Source: SAR324 cluster bacterium
GTDB taxonomy: Bacteria; SAR324; NAC60-12
Length of the DNA stretch: 64,000 nt
Direction of reading: 5' to 3'
Assembly (NCBI GenBank): GCA_015231825.1
Contig: JADGAV010000004.1
Coordinates: 89,156-153,155, forward strand
Part shown: positions 8,621 to 17,174 of the stretch, piece after piece
Layout: each line of letters starts with the position of its first letter
Position numbering within the stretch: position 1 is the first letter of the stretch
The notes under the pieces: generated by a model
Told to the model about the DNA's origin: nothing
Database searches by the model: none
What the model saw: the letters and a program-made list of their open reading frames with translations, nothing else
Translations under genes and position numbers: made by a program

Positions 8621-9748
8621 ATGATTGAAAATCAAAAGCATTTGTTTAAAATTCCAGATCATATTACCTATCTTAATTGTTCTTATCTGTCTCCCCAATT
8701 GCGTAGCGTGAGTGAAGCGGGTCATCAGGGAGTGGCTTTTAAGGAATCGCCCTGGGAACTCTATCCCGAAAATTTTTTTACTACTTCTGAGGATGCAAGG
8801 CGTCTTTTTGCTGAATTAGTTGATGGGAATACCGATGATGTTGCGATCATTCCCTCCGCCAGTTATGGCATTTCAGTGGCCGCCAGGAACATGAAAGTGG
8901 CCGCCGGAGAAAAAATTATTGTACTAGAAGATCAGTTTCCTTCCAATGTCTATCCCTGGAATTTGCTGGCAAAAGAAAAAAAGGCAATTTTTCAGACGGT
9001 TCGACGCCCTGATGATGGTGATTGGACCGCGGCCGTCATAGAGGCAATGGATGAAAAAACTGCGGTAGTGGCTCTGGCTCATTGCCACTGGACGGATGGG
9101 AGTTTGATCGATCTAATAAAGGTGAGAGAATTTTGTGACCGGTACAACTCATCAATGGTGATTGATGGAACCCAATCTCTTGGAGCAATGCCTTTCTCAG
9201 TTAAGGAAATTCGCCCTGATTTTTTGATTGGCGCCGCTTATAAGTGGTTGTTGGGACCTTACAGTCTGGGATTTCTGTATGCCAATCCTGACTACCACGA
9301 AGGAGACCCGATTGAATACAATTGGATCAACCGAAAAAACAGTGAAGATTTTTCAGGGCTTGTCAATTATCGTGACGAATACCAACCGGGAGCTCGTCGC
9401 TTTGATGTCGGGGAACGAAGCAATTTTGCCCTGATGCCAATGGTCGTGGCAGCACTTAAGCAGATATTGGCATGGAAAGTGCGAGAAATTGAAGCGAGCT
9501 TGACGGTGCTGACCAATTACGCTGCCTGCGAAGCAGAAAAACTTCAAATGACGGTCGCGCCGCCTCATTTGCGTTCGAAGCATATGCTGGGAATAAGATT
9601 TTCTGATGGTGTACCGGAAGGGGTCGTCAAACAATTGGCTGACAATCACATTTACGTCAGTGTGCGAGGCAGTTCTATTCGAATATCACCCCATTTGTAC
9701 AATTCTGAAGGTGATATTGATCGATTGTTTGAAGTGTTGAAAAAATAA
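8621..9748 (+). CDS. Aminotransferase class V-fold PLP enzyme
   Basis: The 375-residue enzyme has the fold of the cysteine-desulfurase / kynureninase-like class V aminotransferases. It shows the N-terminal YLNCSYLSP loop, AIIPSASYGISVAARN, the Asp in VIDGTQSLGAMPF, and the PLP Schiff-base Lys in GAAYKWLLGP. The ATG at 8621 is chosen because AAGGAA lies six bases upstream. An upstream frame open from 8567 has no ribosome site. It heads a likely three-gene operon with an M20 peptidase and a beta-hydroxyacid dehydrogenase, suggesting amino-acid-like substrate turnover. The exact reaction (desulfurase, lyase or isomerase) is not clear. Confidence 0.85.
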   Translation: MIENQKHLFKIPDHITYLNCSYLSPQLRSVSEAGHQGVAFKESPWELYPENFFTTSEDARRLFAELVDGNTDDVAIIPSASYGISVAARNMKVAAGEKIIVLEDQFPSNVYPWNLLAKEKKAIFQTVRRPDDGDWTAAVIEAMDEKTAVVALAHCHWTDGSLIDLIKVREFCDRYNSSMVIDGTQSLGAMPFSVKEIRPDFLIGAAYKWLLGPYSLGFLYANPDYHEGDPIEYNWINRKNSEDFSGLVNYRDEYQPGARRFDVGERSNFALMPMVVAALKQILAWKVREIEASLTVLTNYAACEAEKLQMTVAPPHLRSKHMLGIRFSDGVPEGVVKQLADNHIYVSVRGSSIRISPHLYNSEGDIDRLFEVLKK

Positions 9749-9808
9749 TCAAGAAGCCCTCTCAACTAAAAAAACTTTTAAAATAAAACAATATCTGGAG
9801 GAATTCTC

Positions 9809-10939
9809 ATGAATGATCGTCTCAAACCATTGACCTTGACTCGAGATTTATTGCTTTATGATACCATCAACCCTCCTGGGCAGGAAAGGAAGTGTGCCGA
9901 ATATCTAGGGAAATTGCTGGAAGATGGTGGATTTCAAACCGCTTACTATGAGTACGAAGAGTCACGAACAAGTCTTGTTGCCCGCATTGAGGGAAAGAGT
10001 GATAAGGCCCCTATTTGCTTTACCGGCCATATTGACACGGTTCCCCTGGGTGCGGCTCATTGGAGCAAAGATCCATTTAGCGGTGAATTGGACGGAGACA
10101 AAATCTTTGGAAGAGGATCCACTGACATGAAGGGGGGCGTCGCTGCAATGGTGCTGGCTGCGATAGAAATCTCAAAATATTCAAGAGGTGAAGCGGGAAT
10201 AGAAGTGGTTTTAACCGCCGGAGAGGAATACGGCTGTGTTGGTGCTCATCATCTCGCACAGACAGATGGTGCGTTGGGAAAAGCCGGTGCTGTTGTCGTA
10301 GGGGAACCCACTTCAAATTATCCATTGATCGGTCATAAAGGATTGGTGTGGCTGGAAGTGCGGACGTCGGGAGTGACAGCTCACGGTTCCATGCCTGAAG
10401 AAGGAGTCAACGCTATTTTTAAGGCGGGCAAAGTGATCAATAAATTGGAGCAGTTCCGCTTCCATGAATCTCCTCATGAGTTTCTGGGAAAACCGACGCT
10501 CAACGTAGGCACTATTTCCGGGGGTTTGAATATCAATTCGGTTCCTGATCAAACTTCAATCTGCCTGGATATACGAACTATTCCCGGACAGGAAAATGAT
10601 GAAATCAAGAAACGCCTGCAAAACTATCTTGGAAATGAGGTTGAGATTCTCACTATTGTTGAATCCAGGAATGTGGCCAGTGATTCGTCCAATGAGTGGA
10701 TACAGGAGGTTTTCAGCATCATGACCCCTTATCTTCACGAATCTCCACAGCCTCGAGGAGCGACCTATTCAACGGACGCCTGTGCCCTGACTCCCGCCTA
10801 CAACAATCCTCCGACGGTGATTCTTGGTCCGGGTGAACCCGATATTGCCCATAAAACCGATGAGTTTTGTTATACCAGCAAACTTGAAGAATCCAAGGAA
10901 GTCTATCTGGAAATTGCTAAACGATGGTGCCATTTGTAA
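9809..10939 (+). CDS. M20-family metallopeptidase / deacylase (ArgE/DapE-like)
   Basis: The 376-residue protein has the two-zinc M20 signature: FTGHIDTVPLG (His and Asp), RGSTDMKGG (bridging Asp), TAGEEYGCVGAH (catalytic Glu pair) and GEPTSNYPLIGHKG. A dimerisation domain follows near HGSMPEEGVNAI. The family hydrolyses N-acyl or amide bonds of small substrates, such as acetylornithine, succinyl-diaminopimelate and carboxypeptidase G2 targets. The start has a good GGAGG ribosome site. It lies 60 bases after the aminotransferase and 14 bases before the dehydrogenase start, so the three are likely one operon. Confidence 0.93.
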   Translation: MNDRLKPLTLTRDLLLYDTINPPGQERKCAEYLGKLLEDGGFQTAYYEYEESRTSLVARIEGKSDKAPICFTGHIDTVPLGAAHWSKDPFSGELDGDKIFGRGSTDMKGGVAAMVLAAIEISKYSRGEAGIEVVLTAGEEYGCVGAHHLAQTDGALGKAGAVVVGEPTSNYPLIGHKGLVWLEVRTSGVTAHGSMPEEGVNAIFKAGKVINKLEQFRFHESPHEFLGKPTLNVGTISGGLNINSVPDQTSICLDIRTIPGQENDEIKKRLQNYLGNEVEILTIVESRNVASDSSNEWIQEVFSIMTPYLHESPQPRGATYSTDACALTPAYNNPPTVILGPGEPDIAHKTDEFCYTSKLEESKEVYLEIAKRWCHL

Positions 10940-10953
10940 ATCAGAATTCGCCT

Positions 10954-11841
10954 ATGAAGAAATATACAGTCGGGGTGATTGGCCTTGGAAACATGGGAAA
11001 AGGAATCGCTAAAAATTTTTCAAAAAAAAACTACCATCTGGCGGTTTGGGATGTCTCATCTGCCGCATGCAAATCTTTTAGAAAATCAAATTCGGTTCAA
11101 TTTCTGGAACCTGTTGAAATGGCAAAGTTTTGCCGGACGATTTTTTTGGTGGTACCTGGATCTGCAGAAATCGAGAAAATCCTGAAAGGAAAAAAGGGGA
11201 TTTTAAACAATGCGCGTCAGGGATTGGTGCTTTATGATTTGACTACCTCTGATCCTGTTCATACAAAGCGTCTTGCGAAAAAAGCTGCAAAAAAAAAAGT
11301 CAGTTATCTTGATGCAGGAATGAGTGGGGGAGCGAGTGGCGCAGAAGCCGGGAACCTCACTCTGATGATCGGTGGAAAAGAAGAGGCATACATTGAAACT
11401 CGAAAGCATCTCAAAGTTTTCGCAGCAAATCTTTTTTATCTGGGAGACAGCGGTGCTGGGCATACGTTAAAACTGATTCATAATATGGTTTGCCATACTA
11501 TTTTTCTGGCGACCTGTGAAGGAGGAAGGATGGCAGAACTGGCAGGAATTCGCCTGGAGGACATGATTGATGTTTTCAACCTTGCCAATGCCCGCAGTTA
11601 TATCAGTGAAACCCGGTTTCCCAAACATATCCTGTCTAAAAAGTGGGACGCAAAATCAAAAGTTTCTAATTTACACAAAGATCTCAAAATGGCGGTTTCC
11701 CTGTCGAAGAGCTTGGGCACAAATCCTGATCTCGGAGAACAGACCCTTTTATTCCTGGAAAATGCTGTGGCACAAGGAATGGAAAATGACGATTTTTCAC
11801 TGCTTTTTCGAGATTTTCAAAAAATTAAAGACGCTTCCTGA
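10954..11841 (+). CDS. NAD(P)-dependent beta-hydroxyacid dehydrogenase (3-hydroxyisobutyrate dehydrogenase family)
   Basis: The Rossmann motif GVIGLGNMGKGIAKNF opens the protein. It is followed by the substrate-binding SGGASGAEAGNLTLMIGG and the catalytic Lys in GAGHTLKLIHNM, the standard pattern for HIBADH, tartronate semialdehyde reductase and related enzymes. I chose the ATG at 10954 because the fold begins at once. An upstream in-frame ATG at 10924 would overlap the M20 gene and add ten non-conserved residues. About 295 residues, the usual length. The natural substrate is unknown; context suggests a breakdown pathway for a small acyl-amino or hydroxy acid. Confidence 0.9.
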   Translation: MKKYTVGVIGLGNMGKGIAKNFSKKNYHLAVWDVSSAACKSFRKSNSVQFLEPVEMAKFCRTIFLVVPGSAEIEKILKGKKGILNNARQGLVLYDLTTSDPVHTKRLAKKAAKKKVSYLDAGMSGGASGAEAGNLTLMIGGKEEAYIETRKHLKVFAANLFYLGDSGAGHTLKLIHNMVCHTIFLATCEGGRMAELAGIRLEDMIDVFNLANARSYISETRFPKHILSKKWDAKSKVSNLHKDLKMAVSLSKSLGTNPDLGEQTLLFLENAVAQGMENDDFSLLFRDFQKIKDAS

Positions 11842-11963
11842 AATCATTAAAAATGGAAAAATAATAACATTCGCTATATTATGTTCCCTTAAATATCGTT
11901 TTTGACTCCCAACTTTAAAATTCAGGACAAAGGAAGTACCCTGCAAACGAATGAGTTATAAAA

Positions 11964-12668
11964 CTAAGATGCTTCTAATATTTCTTCGGCTTCACTGAAA
12001 GATTTGAGTATGCTGCTGTAATTGTGGTGTTTTTTGGATTCTTCCATGGTCGCTTCAACCACCCTGCTGGACAATTCAAATTCACGGGCCAGCGTATTGA
12101 GCATCGTCTGTTCCTGATCCTGGATTACACCATCTGCCCAGGCTACTGTCACTGCTGCATGAAAAACGTCTAGTTTTCCACTTTCATTTAAAAAACCGCT
12201 CAAGCGTTTTGCCAATTTTTTCATTGCTTTTTTAGGATGATCTTCAATATTTTTATGAAGTCCCTGTATTTTGCCAATGTCTCTGTTGATCGATTCACTG
12301 CTATACTCACCCCCAACCATTTTTGTATATAACCCCTGAATACTGGAGATTTCTTCTGGGTCAATAACCCCATCAGCAAGCATGATCAGTATCATGATGT
12401 CGCGGATTCCCTTCTGGAATTCTGCAAGTTGTTCAGAAAGATTTGAATCTTCTGCTTCGTTTAGAACTGTGGGATCAAAAGTTTTTAAACATTCCTGGCA
12501 CTCCAGGTATTCTCCAGAGAGCTTGTAGGGAAAAACATTGACAAATATGAGGACCAGCCAACGGTATACTTTATACCAAATATAATTCTGAATGGTGTGG
12601 CATCCATGACAGTGGAATTCCCCCTTTTCAAATACTTTTTCATTTGCCCTGGTCCCAATAACTTTCAT
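11964..12668 (-). CDS. Zinc-ribbon and TerB-like domain protein
   Basis: The 234-residue protein opens with a zinc-ribbon-like pair, CHGCHTIQ at about residues 19-22 and LECQECLKTF at about 56-59, separated by a hydrophobic stretch (VYRWLVLIFVNVFP) that may touch the membrane. Two helical TerB-like repeats follow: ILIMLADGVIDPEEISSIQ and AVTVAWADGVIQDQEQ, each with the acidic 'ADGxID' loop typical of the fold. Function is unknown. It shares both ideas (Cys pairs plus TerB) with the protein at 5808-7178, with the order reversed. Confidence 0.75.
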   Translation of the reverse strand: MKVIGTRANEKVFEKGEFHCHGCHTIQNYIWYKVYRWLVLIFVNVFPYKLSGEYLECQECLKTFDPTVLNEAEDSNLSEQLAEFQKGIRDIMILIMLADGVIDPEEISSIQGLYTKMVGGEYSSESINRDIGKIQGLHKNIEDHPKKAMKKLAKRLSGFLNESGKLDVFHAAVTVAWADGVIQDQEQTMLNTLAREFELSSRVVEATMEESKKHHNYSSILKSFSEAEEILEAS

Positions 12669-12993
12669 AACTCCTTTTGTTGTTTAGTTTTAAAGACATA
12701 CTGAATTTATCGACTGGCACCATAAAGGATGACATTTATAACAAAATTGAGCTAATAGCAAGACCAAGAAAACATTCAGTTAGAAGGCAGGATCCTTCTT
12801 TGTCAGCATTTTCAAAACCGGTTGAGTGAGATGCTGTTTCTTTTAATATTATATGACTTCTAAACACAATATCGTTTTATATATTATGTTTTCTTAAAAT
12901 TTTTTAAACAAATTCTTTTCATCAATTTTCTTGTCAAATCAAAAACCCTGAGATATAGACAGGCAACTCAACCACCGATCAAAAGGAGGAACT
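12669..12993. other. AT-rich intergenic region, holds a promoter only
   Basis: This is about 325 bases between the leftward TerB-like gene and the rightward lipoprotein. I see no gene. The right end carries a -35/-10 pair and an AGGAGG ribosome site that belong to the lipoprotein. Confidence 0.5.
12931..12959 (+). promoter_or_regulatory. Sigma-70-like promoter upstream of the lipoprotein gene
   Basis: TTGTCA (12931-12936) and TATAGA (12954-12959) are separated by 17 bases, five of six and four of six matches to consensus. The AGGAGG at 12984-12989 follows at a sensible distance. This is prediction by eye only. Confidence 0.45.
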
Positions 12994-13461
12994 ATTTTAA
13001 TATTAAACAAAAAATGCGTCTGGCCCATACTGATGGTGAGTTGCGGTTTTCTTTTATCAGCATGTTATGATGGAGCTGTCGACGCTGATAAAGAAAGTCC
13101 TTCATCGTTTTATTTGCATGCGAGCGCCGATGCAGACAAAGTCTCTCTCAATTGTTATCAGAGCTCCGACAAAACGAATTTACTGGTAGCAGGTCCTTTT
13201 AATCTTTTTAAAGATTGTAACACGGAAAAAGAGAGGATTTCAGAAAGTGTTGTGAATACCTATGATGAACTGGTTCCAACAAGTTCATATGTGATGTGCC
13301 TCAGCGATTCACTCTCTCTTGGATGCGGAACCTTGTGTCTTGCAAGCAAAACTATCGGTGTCTACTATTATTCCGGACAATGTTATCAGGCAATTCCTTC
13401 TGTTGTTGATACGCTAACGATATTAGTGATCAATGAAGGCAGAAACAGCGCTGTGAATTGA
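12994..13461 (+). CDS. Small Cys-rich lipoprotein, probably from a non-ATG start
   Basis: The first in-frame ATG (13033) leaves only ten residues before the lipobox LLSAC, too short and uncharged for a signal peptide. Extending the same frame upstream adds ILNKKCVWPIL: a charged KK, then a hydrophobic core, then LLSAC, a normal lipoprotein signal. A perfect AGGAGG (12984-12989) sits four bases before an ATT codon at 12994 and ten before an ATA at 13000. No ATG, GTG or TTG is available in that frame. Mature residues include six to eight Cys, so disulfide bonding is likely. Function is unknown. Confidence 0.55.
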   Translation: MLILNKKCVWPILMVSCGFLLSACYDGAVDADKESPSSFYLHASADADKVSLNCYQSSDKTNLLVAGPFNLFKDCNTEKERISESVVNTYDELVPTSSYVMCLSDSLSLGCGTLCLASKTIGVYYYSGQCYQAIPSVVDTLTILVINEGRNSAVN

Positions 13462-13559
13462 CATTTTGAGCTGTTGAGATGGTGATTTTACCGTTTTCTC
13501 CGGCAAAAATTACATTTTTAAACAATGAAAGATAATTTTTAAAAATTATTACGGGAGGA

Positions 13560-16500
13560 TCATGCACTTTGTTTGATTTTTCGGTTGATTTCCATTTGCC
13601 GTCCTGCCAAATGCTTATACAAACCATTTCTGGCAATCAGTGTTTGATGATTTCCCGTTTCTGCAATTTGTCCCTGGTCCAGAACAACAATGGCATCAGC
13701 GTTCCGGACAGTGGACAAACGGTGAGCAATCACGACTGTGGTTCGGTTGTGCATGAGATCTTCAAGGGCATCGTGTACCAGTCTTTCGTTTATTGAATCC
13801 AAATGAGAAGTTGCTTCATCAAGAATCAGGACCGGAGCATCTTTGAGGAAGGCTCGGGCAATTGCGACCCGTTGGCGCTGCCCTCCTGAAAGCCGTACCC
13901 CTCTTTCTCCAACGGGAGTGTTTAACCCTTCAGGAAGAGCATCAATAAACTCACGCAGGGCCGCCCGTTCAATGGCATCATGGAGTTCTTTTTTATCGGC
14001 TGCAGGACGTGCAATCATGATATTTTCCTGAATTGAATTATGAAACAAATAAGTATCCTGAGTGACAAGAGCAATATTTTTACGTAATTCATCCAGACGA
14101 AATTGAGACAGGGGGTATCCCTGAAAGGTGATTTCTCCCATGATCGGGTCCCAAAAGCGCATCAGTAAATGGGCGGCAGTGGTTTTACCTGCTCCTGAAG
14201 GACCGACTAATGCTACCATCTTTCCGGCAGGTATAGAAAAATTGGCATCTTTCAATGCAAACCGGCCGTCTCTAAGATATGAAAAGGTAACTTTTTTCAT
14301 TTCCAATCCTTTTTCCTGATTGCCAAAAGAATCAACTCCAGGACCATCCTGGATTGGCGCTGATTCGTTTTGAACCGCATACAAACGGCGAGTGGCCCCC
14401 AATGTATCAGCCAGTTGTCTGCCAATGTGTGCAATTTCTGAAATAGGTAGAAAGGCTGCCATTGAGATCAGGGTTAACATTGGTAAGATGCTGCTATCGA
14501 GTAAATTTTCATTAACCAGATAGGTTCCGCATAGCACAACAGCAAGCCCTCCAAGTCCTGTTGCAACTTCAAGAATTGCAGTTTGCATCGTCAAATCTTT
14601 GAAAAACGGTAATCGTATTTGATGATACCGTTTTGTTTTTTGTAACAATTCCTCCCCATACCGCTCTGATTGCTGAAAAGTGATAATTTCGCTCAATCCC
14701 TGAATCGTATCAACAACATGAGCGTTCAAGCTGCCTAAAGCTTCTCTGGCACGAGATCCGAGTTCATCAATTCGATGCCTGAGCATCAGGGGACTCAGTG
14801 CGACAAGAACCAAAAAGGGCAACAATACAAAAGCCATTAATGGACCATTGTAAATCAGGGTGAGGACAACTGCTGCCGGTACAAGCACAGCAACAAATGC
14901 AGGAGCGACTGTATGAGCAAAAAAGAATTCTACCAATTCAACATCATTTGTTGCAGTGCCAACCAGGTCTCCTGTTCTCCGGCGGGTCATGTATGCCGGT
15001 CCCAAAGAATCCAGCTTTCTGTAAAGTTTTATCCGCAGTTCACTCAACAGTCTGAAAGCCATGTCATGGGCCAGCCAGGACTCCAGCCAGTGTAAGAGGC
15101 CCGCGAGCGGGGCAATGACAAATAAAACAATTAAAAGATTTTCATAGGAAACATTGTTTTTAACCGCAGCGACAATCAATGCGCTGATGATACCGACTCC
15201 AATCAGAGCACCGACTCGCAGGATCCCAAGCATAAAAACAACAAACAGTTTTTTCTTCCAGGGGGCAACCATCTGCATCAGGTACCTGATGGTCTCTAAC
15301 CAACCCATTCCTTCCGCCTTCAAAATGGAATCCGGGGGCCCCGGTCCAACCTGACGGTCATCGTCTGCAGTCCGATCCATTTCCAGGTCCCTGAAACGGA
15401 CAGAAGCACCGTCAGCCAGAAAATCGTCTTCGCTGTTTTCGATTTGACCGGTCATCAGGGCATAATAAGCTTTTTGATCCCTCATCAATTGTGAATGAGT
15501 TCCTTCTTCCACAATTTGTCCCTGCTCGAGAACGAGTATCCGGTCAGAGTCAATCACGCTCGAGAGCCGGTGAGCGAAGACTAGAGTGGTACGTCCTTTC
15601 ATAGCTCTGTCCAATGCTTCTTGAATAAGCGCCTCATTTTCGGTATCTACAGAAGAAAGTGCCTCATCAAGCACCAGAATCGGTGCGTTTTTCAGAACTG
15701 CCCGAGCAATTGCGATTCGCTGTCGCTGTCCTCCAGAGAGTTTTATTCCCCGTTCTCCGATCACCGTGTCATATTTTTGAGGAAGACCGTCAATGAACTC
15801 ATGTGCATTTGCGGTTTTTGAAGCTTCCAGCAACTCGTTTTCAGTGGCATCGGCTTTTCCAAAAAGCAGATTTTCTCTTACTGTTCCGTGAAAAAGATAG
15901 GTGTCCTGCTGTACGACCGCAATATGCCTGTGCAGCGTCTCCTTATCGAGATCACGGAGATCATGTTCACCGACTCGGATAACTCCGCTTTGCGGATCAT
16001 ATAGCCTTAAAAGTAGACGTACCACCGTCGATTTCCCGCATCCGCTGGAACCCACGATTCCAATCCGTTCTCCGGCTGCAACAGAAAAATTCATGCTGCG
16101 GTGTGAAGGGCGGTCAGCACCTGGATAGGTGAATTGAACTGATTCGAATCGGATAGTTGGCAATAGATCGCCTCTGATTTGTTTACTCTGATAAACCGGT
16201 GTCGGGGCGATGAGCGGTTTTTGCTCAAGAAGAGCGAGGATTCCCTCGGCAGATGATTGTCCCATCATGCCGTTGTGCAGCAGTTCCCGAAGCTCTCGAA
16301 GAGGGCGAAAAACCTCGATCCCAATCATTAACAGGATCAGGAGCACTTCCAGCGACATCAAGCCCTGGGTTACGCGGTAGGCACCCAAGCCAAGCATGGA
16401 GGCAGCCCCCAATGCAATCCCTGTATCTGTTATTCCCCGGGTCAGCGCGTTGGTGGCGAGAACCCACATGGTCCGTTTGAAAAGTTCGTGCGATTTTTTG

Positions 16501-17165
16501 GCAAGAAAATTTCCTCGACTGCCGCTTTGTCCAAATGCCTGCAATGTGGCAAGCCCCTGCAGTGCATCTAAAAATTCCGCACCAAAGGCAGAATATGCTT
16601 TCTGGCGTGCTTTCGCGTTCTCACTGTCCCATGAATGAAAAAGTGCAGGCGCAAAGAGTGTGAGCAGCGCAAAAACAAGCATGACGACTGCAACGGGCCA
16701 GTCCAAGAAAAAAACAAAGACAAAAAAGACGACAGGTACGATCAGTGCGATGAAAAGTTGAGGAATATACCTTCCAAAATAAGTTTCTAACTGTTCAACT
16801 CCGTCTACTACCGAAAGCAGCACATCACCAGTCCGATGGAGTCCGAAATAGGCAGGGCCCAGCTCAACGATTTTTTCATACAATTTTTGCCGTAAAATGG
16901 CCAGAACTCCGGCAGAAGTGTGATGCGCAAAGAGATTACGCCAGTATTCAAGGACCCCTCGAAGCAGCATCGTAAATGCAATCAAACTCAATGGGAGGAA
17001 CAATTCAGAAAACGGTGTCCCCTTGAAAACTTGAGCCAATAACCAGCCTAATCCTGCAAGTCGGGCAATCCCAATCACCGAAGCCAACACCCCAAGAAAG
17101 ACCGTGAAGGCAATTCTCATACGTGCACCTTGGGTAAATGCCCAAAGGCGAAGATCAAAATACAT
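13560..17165 (-). CDS. Single-chain tandem ABC exporter (two transmembrane + two ATPase modules)
   Basis: The 1201-residue polypeptide holds two complete ABC exporter halves. Half one: membrane domain about 15-300, Walker A GSSGCGKST (372-380), LSGGQ (476-480), Walker B VLDEA with an EALSSVD D-loop, and switch His in FAHRL. Half two: membrane domain about 635-920, Walker A GPSGAGKTT (988-996), LSGGQ (1092-1096), DEATSHLD and IAHRLS. Both ATP sites look intact. Each half resembles the CydD/CydC type of heterodimeric exporters, but most bacteria make these as two proteins. The substrate is unknown. The gene starts ten bases after the dnaE stop, so it is co-transcribed. Confidence 0.92.
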   Translation of the reverse strand: MYFDLRLWAFTQGARMRIAFTVFLGVLASVIGIARLAGLGWLLAQVFKGTPFSELFLPLSLIAFTMLLRGVLEYWRNLFAHHTSAGVLAILRQKLYEKIVELGPAYFGLHRTGDVLLSVVDGVEQLETYFGRYIPQLFIALIVPVVFFVFVFFLDWPVAVVMLVFALLTLFAPALFHSWDSENAKARQKAYSAFGAEFLDALQGLATLQAFGQSGSRGNFLAKKSHELFKRTMWVLATNALTRGITDTGIALGAASMLGLGAYRVTQGLMSLEVLLILLMIGIEVFRPLRELRELLHNGMMGQSSAEGILALLEQKPLIAPTPVYQSKQIRGDLLPTIRFESVQFTYPGADRPSHRSMNFSVAAGERIGIVGSSGCGKSTVVRLLLRLYDPQSGVIRVGEHDLRDLDKETLHRHIAVVQQDTYLFHGTVRENLLFGKADATENELLEASKTANAHEFIDGLPQKYDTVIGERGIKLSGGQRQRIAIARAVLKNAPILVLDEALSSVDTENEALIQEALDRAMKGRTTLVFAHRLSSVIDSDRILVLEQGQIVEEGTHSQLMRDQKAYYALMTGQIENSEDDFLADGASVRFRDLEMDRTADDDRQVGPGPPDSILKAEGMGWLETIRYLMQMVAPWKKKLFVVFMLGILRVGALIGVGIISALIVAAVKNNVSYENLLIVLFVIAPLAGLLHWLESWLAHDMAFRLLSELRIKLYRKLDSLGPAYMTRRRTGDLVGTATNDVELVEFFFAHTVAPAFVAVLVPAAVVLTLIYNGPLMAFVLLPFLVLVALSPLMLRHRIDELGSRAREALGSLNAHVVDTIQGLSEIITFQQSERYGEELLQKTKRYHQIRLPFFKDLTMQTAILEVATGLGGLAVVLCGTYLVNENLLDSSILPMLTLISMAAFLPISEIAHIGRQLADTLGATRRLYAVQNESAPIQDGPGVDSFGNQEKGLEMKKVTFSYLRDGRFALKDANFSIPAGKMVALVGPSGAGKTTAAHLLMRFWDPIMGEITFQGYPLSQFRLDELRKNIALVTQDTYLFHNSIQENIMIARPAADKKELHDAIERAALREFIDALPEGLNTPVGERGVRLSGGQRQRVAIARAFLKDAPVLILDEATSHLDSINERLVHDALEDLMHNRTTVVIAHRLSTVRNADAIVVLDQGQIAETGNHQTLIARNGLYKHLAGRQMEINRKIKQSA

Positions 17166-17174
17166 ACGATTTCC

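Noticed and set aside
13532..13550. AT-only palindrome after the ABC exporter gene, considered as a terminator
   Set aside because: The 18-base palindrome is all A/T with no GC stem, too weak to call a terminator.
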